Shown one piece after another: positions 1 through 11,635 of a DNA stretch of 64,000 nucleotides. The DNA comes from Kryptolebias marmoratus. Taxonomy: Eukaryota > Chordata > Actinopteri > Cyprinodontiformes > Rivulidae. The notes under the pieces were generated by a model that was given only the letters and a program-made list of their open reading frames with translations, searched no databases and was not told the origin of the DNA. The stretch is from assembly GCF_001649575.2 (NCBI RefSeq), contig NC_051448.1:17592383-17656382 (forward strand), in the 5' to 3' direction. Both the position numbers and the translations under genes were made by a program. How positions within the stretch are numbered: the stretch's first letter is position 1; each line of letters begins with the position of its first letter.

Positions 1-890
1 GAAATATATGAGTTTGTATGTAATGTATGAATATAATATACAAGTTTCACTTTTTAAATGGAATTACTGAAATCAATCTACTTTTTCATGATATTCTAAT
101 TTTATGACCAGCACCTGTAGTGTTTCCATGAATTTGCTTTGTAATTGAAGAACCAACATTGTTACAAATGATGTCACTTATGAATCAGCAAATTAGACTT
201 CCACCTGGAATCTTTTGTTGGAAAAGTCCATGTTGGGGCTCTGCCAATTCCATCTTAGAATATACAGTTTTATTAAAACAAAATGTCTGCATTCTCACAT
301 AGACATGGAATTAGTTTAAGGTAGATCAGTTGTCTGAATTTATAGTTTGATTTTTATCTCTTTTTAAATTCTTTTTATCTGTGGTCAGTATGTATTTTGC
401 ATTTAGGAAAATCTGACAACTTCTTAACTTAAATACATATACAGTATATTTAACAACCATTAGAAGAACTTATACACCTAAAAATAATATACAGAAGAGC
501 ATTCTTGCTTATAAAACTAAATCTTGGGTTACAGTAAGCTGGTTGTAGCAGCTGCTGTTGTGTCTTAATTTTCCAACTTCGTAATTGGGTATAAAAGCAT
601 GGCCAGTTTAAAAAGTGGCCAATATCAGCATTAAATCAGTTTAAAATTTAAATCAGTCGGCCAATTAATCGGTCTCTTTGTTCCTACTATTGATTGTCCC
701 ACTATTGATTGAATTGGCTCAAATTTCTGTAAGAGCAGTTGTTTATTTATACTTTTTCACAACTTAGTCATTCGTAGTGTCTATAGATATTAATTTTTTA
801 TATTTATGGGCTAATAACAAGCAAAGAAACAAAAATATCAACTACATAAATCAACCAGTGGTTGATTTATTTTCTAAAACTCAGTATTGG
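1..890. other. AT-rich non-coding stretch
   Basis: No gene, RNA or intact element was recognised. Around 605-690 there is a short block with repeated 'ggccaat' and 'aatcggtc' motifs that resembles debris of a dispersed teleost repeat. The rest is AT-rich sequence with stops in all frames. Confidence 0.4.
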
Positions 891-894
891 CCAG

Positions 895-1235
895 AGAACT
901 TTTGAAGCAGGGCTCTGTGGAAAGATCAGGAACAATTAATATCTTACCTGTTGTAGACAGGTCTTTGAACAAGCTTTGTTTGAAGAAATAGTTTAATTCT
1001 GACTAATGTGATGAGCTAGTGGCTAGTCTGAGCGGGGCCAAGACTAAACTGTGTTGCTGCCATCTTAAAACAATTCTAGTCTAAAATGTTTCTTAGTGTT
1101 TCACAAGAGCACTTATTTATAAATGTTTACACGACCGTCAATTTCACAGAAATATAATAATATAAAAGTGCCCCAAACTATACCAGAATTGCTACGGCTA
1201 GCTACTGCTGCTATTAATTGTAATTTACAATATCT
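895..1235. repeat. Family B foldback MITE, partial copy
   Basis: This is one half of a dispersed palindromic element seen at least six times in the window. Shared landmarks, in order, are 'tttgaagcagggctctgtgg', 'cttacctgttgtagacag', a 'gagctagtggctagtctgag' block, 'gccatcttaaaacaattct', and a terminal block with 'gccccaaact' and 'gctagctactgctgct'. The same order recurs at 34160-34500 and 47620-47890, and in reverse complement in the second half of other copies. No coding capacity is visible. The outer end on the right is missing, so this copy is truncated. It is most likely a non-autonomous DNA transposon, but the superfamily is not established. Confidence 0.6.
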
Positions 1236-1759
1236 GTAGAATTCTATGTATTTAATCATACAATTTGAGATTGACAGTGACATCAAGGTTCATAAAATAA
1301 TGTTTGGATTAACCGCAATTACATTTTTGAGATTAGAGTTGTTTTAAGACAGATATTTCTCCAAACTGAGGGTTTTCACAAAACTATCTGTAACAGGTAA
1401 GATATTGATTGTTCACAACCTTTCCCCTGAATCCCACTTCAAAGGTTTGTGCTATTGCGTCTTATGCTTTCCTAAGATGTCCATTGAGTTCTGGTCATGC
1501 ACACTTGTCCCACCTCTTCACCCTCTGCATGATTGTCAACATTCTGCATGTATGTGTCATTTGGCAGCATACAGGATTTTTGTAGGCCAACAATATTCTA
1601 ATCCCACGTTTTACTGTCTTTTTTTTTTGGTGCTCTGCCTGGGATGACTCTCTTCCTACTTTCATCTCCACGGATTCTTTCTCCAAAATCTGTAGGTAGA
1701 AGCAAAGGTACAGCAATCCTTTTTTTCCCTACTGTACTCTTATCTGAGTTAAGAGAGTT

Positions 1760-1762
<3 letters not shown>
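1236..1762. other. Non-coding, nothing recognised
   Basis: Open frames here are short and shared by both strands with no protein-like composition. No repeat landmark was identified. Confidence 0.4.

Positions 1763-1798
<36 letters not shown>
1763..1798. repeat. (TG)18 microsatellite
   Basis: An uninterrupted TG dinucleotide run of about 36 bases is seen directly. A CA/TG microsatellite of this length is typical of vertebrate genomes and is likely length-polymorphic. Confidence 0.95.
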
Positions 1799-1799
<1 letters not shown>

Positions 1800-2332
1800 C
1801 AGCATACAGTATGTGTGTTGACTTTGTGCTCGCACTGGTTAATCATTTATTATGTCTGTTCATTAATTGAATTCATGAGCTCAGTGGGGTTTTTTTGTGG
1901 GGGGGGAAAAAAAAGAGTAAAATCAAGAGACTTGATGTTTTTCATCTAACGAGAACCCACAGTCACTGTTGCGCAAAGAATGAACAATTGCAGGGTTTTG
2001 TGATAAGATGGCAGAAATACAGTGTCAAAATGGGCGACTAAATGATTTGCTCTCATAAATATCAAATCACAAGAATGCAAGATGAGAGTAAGTTCTGAGC
2101 TAGATTATTTAACAGCTTTTTTTTTAGATATTATTTATTGAGTCTGCGTGTTATGTTATGTTAACATTTATTTATCTGTTAAAAAATGGCCTGCTTTTAA
2201 AATGATTTGACATTTGTCTTTTTTCTAATGGGGCAATGATGTGCACCATGTTGGACCATTTCTGTAGTTGTATGTGGTTACTTTGTTGTGGTTATGAATT
2301 TAAAGATTTATTGGCTCGACCGGAAGTATATA

Positions 2333-2479
2333 CACTCCTGATCAAAATCTTAAGACCAGTCAAAAAATTGCAAGAGTTTGCATTTTGCACTATTGGATCT
2401 TAAGAAGGTTCTAAGTAGAGCTTCACAATGTTAAAGGAAAAAATCAGTGCAAGAGACAAGAACTTTTGAGCAGGGAATT
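2333..2479 (+). repeat. Left terminal inverted repeat of Tc1-like element
   Basis: It matches the reverse complement of 3359-3505 along its visible length with scattered mismatches and small indels. The block with 'gttctaagtagagcttcaca' is almost identical in both arms. It may continue into the gap. Confidence 0.88.
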
Positions 2480-3009
2480 NNNNNNNNNNNNNNNNNNNNN
2501 NNNNNNNNNNNNNNNNNNNNNNNNNNNNNNNNNNNNNNNNNNNNNNNNNNNNNNNNNNNNNNNNNNNNNNNNNNNNNNNNNNNNNNNNNNNNNNNNNNNN
2601 NNNNNNNNNNNNNNNNNNNNNNNNNNNNNNNNNNNNNNNNNNNNNNNNNNNNNNNNNNNNNNNNNNNNNNNNNNNNNNNNNNNNNNNNNNNNNNNNNNNN
2701 NNNNNNNNNNNNNNNNNNNNNNNNNNNNNNNNNNNNNNNNNNNNNNNNNNNNNNNNNNNNNNNNNNNNNNNNNNNNNNNNNNNNNNNNNNNNNNNNNNNN
2801 NNNNNNNNNNNNNNNNNNNNNNNNNNNNNNNNNNNNNNNNNNNNNNNNNNNNNNNNNNNNNNNNNNNNNNNNNNNNNNNNNNNNNNNNNNNNNNNNNNNN
2901 NNNNNNNNNNNNNNNNNNNNNNNNNNNNNNNNNNNNNNNNNNNNNNNNNNNNNNNNNNNNNNNNNNNNNNNNNNNNNNNNNNNNNNNNNNNNNNNNNNNN
3001 NNNNNNNNN
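2480..3009. other. Assembly gap (530 N)
   Basis: A run of undetermined bases. It hides the 5' part of the transposase-like frame and the inner edge of the left inverted repeat. Confidence 1.
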
Positions 3010-3240
3010 TAACCTTGATGGTCCTGATGGCTTCCAACGTTACTGGCATGACAAGGAGATCCCACCTGAGATGTTTTCTACACGGCACAGTGGTGGGGGC
3101 GCCTTCATGATTTGGGGTGCGTTTTCCTTCAATGGAACAATGGAGCTTCAGGTTGTGCAGGGGCGTCAAACAGCAGCTGGCTATGTGGAGATGTTACTGT
3201 TTGAAGTCATCAATAAGAATGGTGGAGCTACTCATTACTG
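3010..3240 (+). pseudogene. Tc1-type transposase remnant (C-terminal part)
   Basis: The plus-strand frame after the gap reads [15 protein letters not shown], then a [15 protein letters not shown] block, then AAGYVEML, then [13 protein letters not shown] and a stop. The first blocks match the part of Tc1 transposases just after the first catalytic Asp (the Asp itself would lie in the gap). The final block matches the usual C-terminus of this Tc1 group. In intact family members roughly 100 residues, including the second Asp and the Glu of the DD34E triad, lie between the YVEML and FEVINKNGG blocks. Here they are joined within a few residues in frame. This is therefore an internally deleted, catalytically dead copy. 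Confidence 0.85.
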
Positions 3241-3358
3241 AGTCCTTTTTTTGACACTTTGATTTCTGTTTTGGGGGGTTTTCAGGGTTTTTTGAGCTAT
3301 GGTCTTAAACTTGATCAGCTGAAAAAATCATGTTTGAGTGTAAATGCAGTTTTCAATT

Positions 3359-3505
3359 AATTCCCCGCTCAAAAGTTTTTGTTTCTTACGCTGATTTCTT
3401 CTTTTAACATTGTGAAGCTCTACTTAGAACCTTCTAAAGATCCAATAGTGCAAAATGCAAATTCTTGCAATTTTTTGACTTGTCTTAAGATTTTGATCAG
3501 GAGTT
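3359..3505 (-). repeat. Right terminal inverted repeat of Tc1-like element
   Basis: Reverse complement of the left arm. It ends at 'gatcaggagtt' followed by TA. Confidence 0.88.
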
Positions 3506-3507
3506 TA

Positions 3508-4559
3508 TTCAGCTGGCTGCAGTAGTGGGTGAAGATATTCTTTTAAGTTATTTTGCTAACCCTGTCAGCTAAATAATAATATTATTAAAAAATGACGTTT
3601 ATCAAGTTGAAATAGTCATCACTGAAACAATGGCACTATGATTTCAAAGAAACAATTGGACTCATAAAGCAGCAGCATTTTTGTTTTTGTATTGTAAAAA
3701 TATAGCTGTGTACATAATTAAAATAAGGAATTAGAAACACCCCGTTTGTGTTGTAATCTGAGCTGCTTTGTTCAATGTTGTGGCAGCAGGTCTGGTCGTG
3801 CCTGCATGTTAATATAAGTTTCCTCTGTGCACTTCAGAATTGTTTTTCAGGTCTCTCCACTGAAATAAACAACACTATTTGTCTAGAAAGACCCTTATAA
3901 AATGAGTACTAAGACAGAGTCAACATAGTCAAGGTTTTCTTAAAACAAAATAATTTACCAACTGCTTGAAGGTCTTAAAGTTAGAGCATTTTTTCAATTT
4001 TGACTGTTTGTTTTTGACTGAAATTGTTCTGCTCTTCCGCAACACAAAATGGTTGTCCATGGGCATAAACAAAAATGAAAGCAAACCAGAAGCACTCAGA
4101 GAGTCCAAACTTCCACCAAGGTCGTGAAAAATATGGCAGGATCCAGGTTGTGAAAATGTCATGAAAATCTGTTCATTAGTTTTAAGTAATCTTGCTGTTA
4201 GACAAACCAACACTACCAAAAAACATAACCTCCTTGGCAGAGGTAACAAAAGCATCATTCTGAATTTTAGCCCTCAAGCATTTTATTTGCTGAAACAAAT
4301 GGTAACAATCCTGTCAAATTTGCTCAGTACTCTTCACACTTGATGATGACCCTGCTACGCTTTTTCTGACCTATTAGAATGATGCCGGATCACAGCAGTT
4401 TTGGAAAACCTCCTCCAATGTGAAGGCAGTCATGATGATGCCTCGCTCTTGGTATTCGCCAAATAGATTTCCCTTTGCTTTTTTCTGCATCCCTGAGACT
4501 GCATCTCCTGGGCCCTCACCACGTTTTACATGTCAGCAGCACATTCTCTCTACATTCAT
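3508..4559. other. Non-coding, nothing recognised
   Basis: The frames here (for example on the minus strand at 3929-4258) lack recognisable domains and have low-complexity Phe/Leu/Lys composition. No inverted repeat or known repeat landmark was seen. Confidence 0.4.
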
Positions 4560-4935
4560 ATTATGCATGTCAACAACTGCACCATGCCATGGGCTCAATC
4601 AGCTCTCTTGGATCACATCAGGATGCAGATATGTGCGAAAATATCATGTCATGCTAGCTTGACGATAATGAGGGCATGATGGGTTTGTGTTCTAGGCATA
4701 AAGCAAGCATAGACCGTCTTGCTTCAGATTACTAATGATCAAGCTGCACTGGTGTTCACAGGCTCCATATCATGGATACTCTACCATGGATAATAATGCC
4801 ATCACTACTCCTATACACTGCCATCATGATAATAAACCACCAAGAGCCTGCTACAGACGTTTTGTGCATGGTCAAACCACTGTGGACCTATTATGCATAA
4901 TGAAAATCCCACTGCATTCTGCCTGGACCTAACAA
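4560..4935 (+). repeat. Family C dispersed repeat, copy 1
   Basis: Shares an ordered set of landmarks with copies at 18415, 41150 and 61630: 'catgctagc' or 'gcatgatgctacc', a block around 'gttcacaggctccatatcat', 'ggatactctaccatgg', 'aataaaccac', and 'cactgtggacctattatgc'. It is rich in CATG/ATGATG. No coding capacity or clear terminal repeat was found, so the class is unknown. Confidence 0.5.
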
Positions 4936-6825
4936 AGATAATTGTTCTGTTTTTTTTTGTTGTTTTTTTTGTTTTTTTTTTTAAGCCATAGCAGAGTGGT
5001 CATCAAGTGTGATTATTTGCCTACATTGTTTATTTAAAAAAAACAAAACTTTTTTTAAGAAGAGATTTTTAAATAAAAATAGGTCCTATGTTTGTCTTTA
5101 CCAAATGCATAATATGATGGTCAAAGAATAAGGCTATAACTGCATACTGCAAAAAGAAATCAGCTGCTCTTAACAGACAGTAACATTATTTCATGTCAGT
5201 GTACAGTATATAGGGTAAAGGCAGGGCAGTGCCCTTGACCATGACACTGGCTTAGAGCTGGAGCTTGTCTGTTGGCGTATTAAAGTTGTTGCCTGTGGGT
5301 AGGTTAAATGCAGTACAGTGACTTAACCTGTGGGGATCTCTAAAGGGTACCCTAGTAGCTGTTAACTTCTGGACTCATGTCATATCTCTGTGCTCACTTT
5401 CTCTATAAACCACCTGTTGTCACTAAGTTGCTTCTCAGCTAGTTATTAGCCTTGCAGGTCTAGCAAGCGTTCCACTTCAGTTTTCAACATAACTGTTTTC
5501 TTCTTCAATTCTTGTTATGTCTTTGACTGGGCATTTGTTTATAACAATGAGTGGATTCTTCTTGGCCTCAACTGACTCTGTCATCCTGCTCTGGTCTCTG
5601 TGACTGTGATGATGTTTCATCTTAGTCCCACATCTGTCAGCTAGCTGTGTTAGCTGTTGGCTGCTGTTTCTATTTGCTGCTGAAATGGTTTTCCTCACTG
5701 ACACCTCAGTACATTCTGCTACTTACCTTCAGCTTGTGTTGATGTTAACAATATTCCCCAGACCTCTGTGTTGTACTCTCATGCTCTCTGATCTGCACTA
5801 CACCCCATGACAGCAACATAATTTCTATGAACATGTAAAGCCTAGTAACCTGAGACCTTTGGTGCATAAAACGGTGCCAATCATTCTTTTTATTTTGTTG
5901 TTGTTTTTGCTTAGCATATTTAGGCAATAGTCATTCAAAACACTTTGTAAATTTTTACAAAAAAGAAAAAGATTATATCTGCCTTATTAAAAACCTTGCA
6001 AAAACAATTTTCTTTGCATTTAGTTAAAGCTTTCTCTTTGGTTCTGTGGACATACAGAAGTCCCCCCCTGTTAGTTTTAGGCTAATAAGAATCTACTGAG
6101 CACTTGCTGAAAGAGCATCCGGTACCAAATCTGACCTCTCTGGAATATCTAATTTTTATTTTAGTTGAAACAGTTGTACCTCAATTTTTATACACTTCTC
6201 CTCTTACACTCTTCCTTGATGACTTTATAGTGCATGACCACTAGCTGTTTACTCACCTCAAACTAATGTACCCCCAACAAAATGATCCAATCAAATTTTG
6301 TATTGATAGAGGTTTTTTTCCTCCAACATGGCAGCTGGACTGTGTGCAAACAAACTATGTTGTCATTACAGAGCATTCTATAAATGTAACATAAGAAAAA
6401 TGTAAAGTCAGACTCTTAGGATGGCTACTTAGTAGACTAGTTTACATATTTATGCTTTCACATTTATTTTGATTAAAGAAAAGCTTTGATTGATGTGTTT
6501 GCCAAATGCAGTGGTGTCTTGGGTAATGTTGCTTGGCAGGTGGTGAATAAACTTTTTCACATCCATCCATCAATTAATTCAAACTACAACCTGACTTTCA
6601 GGATCCTTGTCCACACAGTAGCACATTAGAAACTACCACAGTCCGCTAGTTATCCAGTGATTAATTACGATACAATTTTACTGGAGTTTGCGTGAGGTTC
6701 CTGTATTCAGCTTGCCTCAGGTTTAAATAAAAACAAAACTGGGTTAAAACCAAAAATAGAATCCTCTACACTTGTGTCACATCAGCGTATTAGGTAGCAA
6801 TCTGCCCATCAGTTTGTAGTGAGCA
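4936..6825. other. AT-rich non-coding stretch
   Basis: Contains T-runs around 4950-4982 and short A-runs. No gene, RNA or repeat family was recognised. Confidence 0.4.
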
Positions 6826-7015
6826 CTCACACAGCGGTATAGTCATTAGTGCTGTTGCATAACGGAACAACAAGGACGCAGGTTTATTACATAGCTCTGT
6901 CCCTTTCCATGCTGGTCCATGGGGGTTTCCTCGGTGTGTTCCACTTTCCTCCAGCTGTTCAAGGACATGCAAATGAGTCAGCCTACACTGGGACTCGTAG
7001 TTGAGCTAAGGTGTA
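6826..7015 (+). repeat. Degenerate SINE-like teleost repeat
   Basis: A decayed sequence whose landmarks ('gcggtatagtcattagtgct', 'gacgcaggttt', 'gggggtttcctcggtg', 'ccactttcctccagctgttc', 'ggacatgcaaa') match in order a very common teleost repeat that has a tRNA-like promoter region followed by 'gtttcctcc...aagacatgca'. This is recognition by eye from general knowledge. The exact family name is not certain. Confidence 0.5.
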
Positions 7016-7877
7016 AATGTTAATGATTTGTCTCCATATGTTTATTAATCTTGCAATGACCCTTAAATAGAATGCAGATTACAGAATATGACTGGAAAAC
7101 AGAATCAACATTATAGATATTTCATGAAAGATTACTTAACCTGTTTGAAGTTATTTTAAATGCGTACAAACAACCAAGCCTGTGTTCATTTGCTGTTTTT
7201 TTTTTTCCACGTGGCTTTTGATTGTGGAACACTGAGGTGTATAAAAGGAGGACATGCTTTACACCAGGTCCCTGTGCAGTTAGATCTGTGTTTTTTTTTT
7301 TTTTTTTTTCAGTTGTGTGTACGTACAGTAAATGGCACAGTTGTCAGAGGGCGCACCAAGTGAGAGACCAGGGGAAAACAACTAGAGAGTTGACCTAACA
7401 GGAGAGACATGAGAGAGAGGAGGGGGAGGGCAGAAATGGAAAAAATGAGATGGTAAGACGGAACGAAAGATGATGGTTGCAGATCAAGAGGCCAGGCGAG
7501 AACGTCAGGGTTCTGAGGGAACATATATCTAGTGAAAAATATGGAGCACTTTGTCATCCCTGTTTACAAATCTGGGACCCGTACCTCAAGATGGCCCTGA
7601 GCCATCTGGAGGAGCCGTTTTTGTCTTTTGCAGTCGAAGAAGACCCCATTGTTCTTGGCCCAGAGTTGCAACTTTTTTGATGCATAGCTTTGACAATATA
7701 GCAAACTTTTTTAGAAGGCATGGCAGTAGATCAGAGACTGTGCTCTATTTAGAGACATTGCTCCAGATTGCTGCACACTGAACCTCAGTCTGCAGATGTT
7801 TTCAGTTTTAAGTGTTTTTCCTATTCCCAACCTGTAAAAAAAATCAGTGTTTGAGATGAAACATCCACTTATTCTCA
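7016..7877. other. Non-coding with poly(T) runs
   Basis: A long T run lies near 7291-7309. A purine-rich block spans about 7380-7460. No coding signal was seen. Confidence 0.4.
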
Positions 7878-7985
7878 TGTAAAGGGATAGTTCTGATCTT
7901 TTAAGGTGGAGTTTTGCGATAAGGTTATGAAGTATTAGTTGTAGATGGCTTTCAGTGCATATTTCACAACATTTTAGTTTCTGAA
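7878..7985 (+). repeat. Family B terminal fragment
   Basis: Contains the family end 'taaagggatagttctgatct' followed by a 'taaggtggagttttgcg' block and 'ggttatgaagtattagttg'. This is the outer end of the foldback element. The 'aaagggatagttc' end is reminiscent of widespread percomorph MITEs. The rest of the element is missing. Confidence 0.5.
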
Positions 7986-9225
7986 CTTGACTGTTATTTG
8001 CTTAGAGGTACACATAAACAGGAGAGACAAGCAAAACACATGTAGCAATTAAAAGTACCAATTAACAACCTCATTTACATCTGACATCCCAAATGTGGTC
8101 ACAGCTCTGTGGCATCCAGATAATGAGAACTGATTACAGGGGCATGGAGTAGCATTACCTTCAGTAGTGGGTATTAACATTGCTGGTTGTTGTGTCTGTG
8201 TGTAGAAACTGTGTATGTGCACTCAGAGATGAGTTGTTCCGTGAACCACATCCAAATATGAGAAATTAAAGTCAATCACAGTTGGAATGAGAGCCACATT
8301 TATTACCAGCTTACAGGAACACCTTTAAATATGGATTATTTTCTGCAACAAGAACTGATCTACTTGTTGATGTATAGTAAACAAAAAGGGGTGTACCAGT
8401 ACACACATACACATTCCCTGTTTAATGTAAATATTGAGAGAAACGGATCTATGTATTTACATTTTGCTAAAAAAAAAACGTGCAGCGGTAATAATCAAGC
8501 TTTCTTACTTATTGCCCATTATAACCCTGAATTTAATGTCAATAAACATTGGGTGATTGACAACCCTTCTGCAGTATCATTTCCAAAAGGGTTTTGCAGC
8601 ATTCCAAGCGAAGAACGTCTCTCACAACACAAAAGTCAATATTTTATTGGAAAATGTTCAATACTTTCCACAGAAACTCATTATAAGGATATAATATAAC
8701 TCGTCGTCTTGAAATGAGTCTCTCTGGCATCTGGTGGAATGTGTGGAGAGATATATCCAGCTCAAAATTTACGAATAACTTCTTGAGAGAGTCCCTAAAT
8801 CGAGTTTTTCTTTTAATTAGTAAGGAGGAAAAGTTCAGCAATGAGGACAGATCTTAGACTTTTGTTTGTGCATCCCCCCTCCACCACCAATAAAGTATAA
8901 ATTATCTATGCAGCATAAAGAAATCTGTTGAATTTCCAAACTGAGAAGTTGTTTGTTTAAATGATGTCTAGAAGTTTGCTTCTTGTTTAAAAAAGAACTT
9001 TGTAATATGTTAAAAACAACAGCGTACATATATATAGCAAAACCAAACAAAGCTGGCCAATCTACCCTAGACATATGACTTAAAATGTTTTAGAAGGATT
9101 GTAATTACCCAGAAATCATTATTTTACATTTTGAGCATTTTTTGCTGCAAAGTTCTGATCAAAGCCAGCTAGTTTGAAGATGTAAGAATAGAAGTTTCAC
9201 ATTCCATGCACCTCAGTGAGGCTTT
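7986..9225. other. Non-coding, nothing recognised
   Basis: The longest frame (8331-8699, plus) has no domain, no codon-usage signal I can judge, and is flanked by AT-rich sequence. I do not call it a gene. Confidence 0.4.
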
Positions 9226-9385
9226 CAGGCAGTCAGAGCAGAGTTTTATCATCGTGGAGGTGGTTCTCAGGTGCTGCAGCCACTGGGGAGCAGCCGGAGC
9301 AGCTCACCTGTGCTGCCTGCAGCCACTTCGGTCCAGCAAGGGCTAAACCGTCACGTGACAAGGCAGCGTTCTCCAGGCTCTGTAA
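9226..9385. other. GC-richer repeat-poor island (possible CNE)
   Basis: A GC-richer stretch with repeated CAGC/GCAGCC motifs inside AT-rich surroundings and a CACGTG-like E-box core ('gtcacgtgac', around 9350-9359). No long open frame is conserved-looking. Possible regulatory element; weak evidence. Confidence 0.25.
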
Positions 9386-10239
9386 AAGCTAGACAGAATT
9401 TATAACCAGCATGCAGTGCTTCAGGAGCATCATGCATCAAGTCACATAAAGTCAAATTTAACTCCAGACCTTGATGGATTTTCAGAGACATATTGTGGTT
9501 GCAATGCATGGGTCCTTAGCACTTTTAATATTTGTCAAACTTTATTACTGCCATGTAAAATTAGGACATTTTATGTTTTTTTTCCTACCATTTTTATGGC
9601 ATACATTTGATAAATGTTGTAGGCCTCTGGCCTTTTTAGAACAAGCTCTGCACACCGCTGAATCATTTCTTTAAAACTTTTCAGTATCATCACACAAAAT
9701 CAAACTGTGTACAAGGATTTGGCTGTGATTTTTCTATCCAAGGTCATGGTTCATTAGTTTCTCCTCATGTCTCAGCTGAGCCTGTCCTTCCAGTGGACAT
9801 TTAAACTGTGTTCATTTGAGTTTAGCAGCAAAGGTCGGCGATGAGACTGCAAGGCAGCCTGCGGGTCTCACTGAGAGCATTATCTGATGACTTTCCTGTA
9901 ATTAGAGAGACATTTATTGCGTAAGTGGCAAAAGATCAGTGTTGCGGAAAATTTAAATACCTGAACATTGGAAAGTTCTTTCTGTTACTTGTCCTTCTAT
10001 GTGATGACGCTGATAGCAAACCCTATTAACTTTTACTTGAATGTAGTCACTGTTGTACAAAATACAGTAGACAGACAATTGCAACAGCTATTACACTATC
10101 ACAGTTTTATAAATTTTGCAGTTTTGGACACAAAATGTTCAACGCAGAATTTGACTTTACAAACAAACTTTAATTATTTCCAGAAACTTTAGTTCTCATA
10201 CAGTATTTAAATCAAAACACAGGTGTTTTTATCTTTTTT
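9386..10239. other. Non-coding, nothing recognised
   Basis: Short shadow frames only. Confidence 0.4.
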
Positions 10240-10280
10240 CAATTCAATTCAAATTGAATTGATATCCCTTTTGATATCCC
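10240..10280. repeat. Near-palindrome of AATTC units
   Basis: 'caattcaattc' is followed by 'aaattgaattg', an inverted repeat with one central mismatch, and then a direct repeat of 'gatatccc'. AATTC-type tails also occur at the end of the LINE at 35095, so this may be a dead LINE tail or insertion scar. Confidence 0.5.
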
Positions 10281-11034
10281 CAACATAAAACTAGAGCCCT
10301 TAAGAATTGACGTGTGGCCACTACAGGCTTTCTTTCATGTATGGTTGACTTTGACTGTTTGTCAGAGGCTTACATTTTACTCTGCATTTCTGTCTGTTTG
10401 TCTTATTAGGTGTTGCTGTCAGGGAGTGACACACTCAGGCTACCATGGTGAGCCTAATGAAGCACTGGCAGCAGCTTTAACACTTTCTTTGATCTTGGTT
10501 CTCCCTCTACTTGTACAATTTATACAACAAAACATTGGCATTTTGTCAGCTTAGCTCATTACAAAAGGAAGTCCTAAATTATTATTAGGCTTCAGAGAAT
10601 AAGGTAGATGTATGTGGGATTTGGGTAGTTTTTTTTTTTTTTGGCACCATTCAAATGTCTTCAGAACCGTTTCTTGTTGCAGGGTAACACGCTCTTTGTG
10701 TCCTATATCTGTGCTGATTTTCTGCACTGCCCATGCCCCCAGAAATGGAGATCTTAACTCTCAAATGAAACTGTGAACAGAGAAAGTGTGCTGCCTTTTA
10801 GTTACTCGCCCCCATTGCCATCTTGCCAGCGGTCCACTTTAGAACAGAGAGGAATGGAGTAGTTCAGTCCAAGTGTAATCCTCCTGCATGAAGGCTTAGG
10901 TCTGAGGACTTACTCTCCACTTCTGGGGTCGCTCTCCCTAATTATCCCTTCAAAGTCTTGCCATAAAGTTCCCACAGACACAAATTCTTGCTTTCTGCCT
11001 CTGTGGCACCTATTCTCTTCCAACCGCCCTCACG
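10281..11034. other. Non-coding, nothing recognised
   Basis: Includes a T run near 10630-10642. No feature was identified. Confidence 0.35.

Positions 11035-11062
<28 letters not shown>
11035..11062. repeat. (CT)14 microsatellite
   Basis: A clean CT dinucleotide run inside a wider pyrimidine-rich tract (about 10985-11200). Confidence 0.92.
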
Positions 11063-11066
<4 letters not shown>

Positions 11067-11194
11067 GTATATTCCCTGCCTGTCACCTCTTCTCTGGCTC
11101 TGACTCTTTCTTCTATTCATCTGTCTGCCTCAGGATGCTAGCTGTAGTAGCCTTCCCTCCTTTACTCTCTCCTCCTTCGTCCTCTTTCTTCTTT

Positions 11195-11400
11195 ACTCTG
11201 GTTCAAAGCGCCGCAGACATCATGAGGCTCACATCACAGTCGGGCTCGAGAAAGGAAAGCTCGCTGCCCGTCCACAGATACTGCCGGGCTTCAAGGGGAT
11301 TTATGAACAGTTCTGTCCACACTCCTCACAGCTTTTGGCTAGTTTGATCAGCTTGGCCAGAACTATACCGGAGATATGTCAGTGACTTTTTGACAGCTCG
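11195..11400. other. Candidate conserved non-coding element
   Basis: A balanced-composition island free of the window's repeat families, beginning near 'agcgccgcagac' and running through 'tttatgaacagttctgtcc' and 'tagtttgatcagcttggcc'. No frame across it carries a recognisable domain. Called on texture only. Confidence 0.3.
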
Positions 11401-11635
11401 CAGAGCGCTCTTTGCTCTTGTTGTTAAATAGTTTGGAGAGTTTTTCTATACATAGAGTATGGCACAGCTTCAGTAAAAGTTTAATAGCTATGTATTTTTT
11501 ATCCCAGCAGTATAAAACACAGAAGTCTTCAGCTACGAGGTTCATATGAAACTGGAAATGTTTCTTTTTTATTCTGTTGCAAATGTCAAATTGTCTGTGG
11601 CTCATAGCTTGCATCATTTTCTTAACCAGTAGTTT

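Larger units (their letters stand above)
2333..3505 (+). mobile_element. Tc1/mariner element, internally deleted, with gap
   Basis: The ends are long terminal inverted repeats of about 147 bp (2333-2479 and 3359-3505), each starting near 'actcctgatcaaaatctt' and flanked by TA (2331-2332 and 3506-3507), the target duplication used by Tc1/mariner elements. The first base inside the TA differs between ends (c versus a). Between the repeats lie 530 unknown bases and the remains of a plus-strand transposase. The family transposes by a DDE cut-and-paste enzyme acting on the inverted repeats. The visible coding part lacks the second and third catalytic acidic residues, so this copy should be non-autonomous. 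Confidence 0.9.

Noticed and set aside
2447..3241. Long frames across the first gap
   Set aside because: Most of their length is unknown bases. Only the visible 3' part matches a Tc1 transposase.
9001..9045. Possible promoter from TATA-like sequence 'acatatatatagc'
   Set aside because: AT-rich sequence of this kind is frequent here and no downstream coding exon or initiator context is visible.
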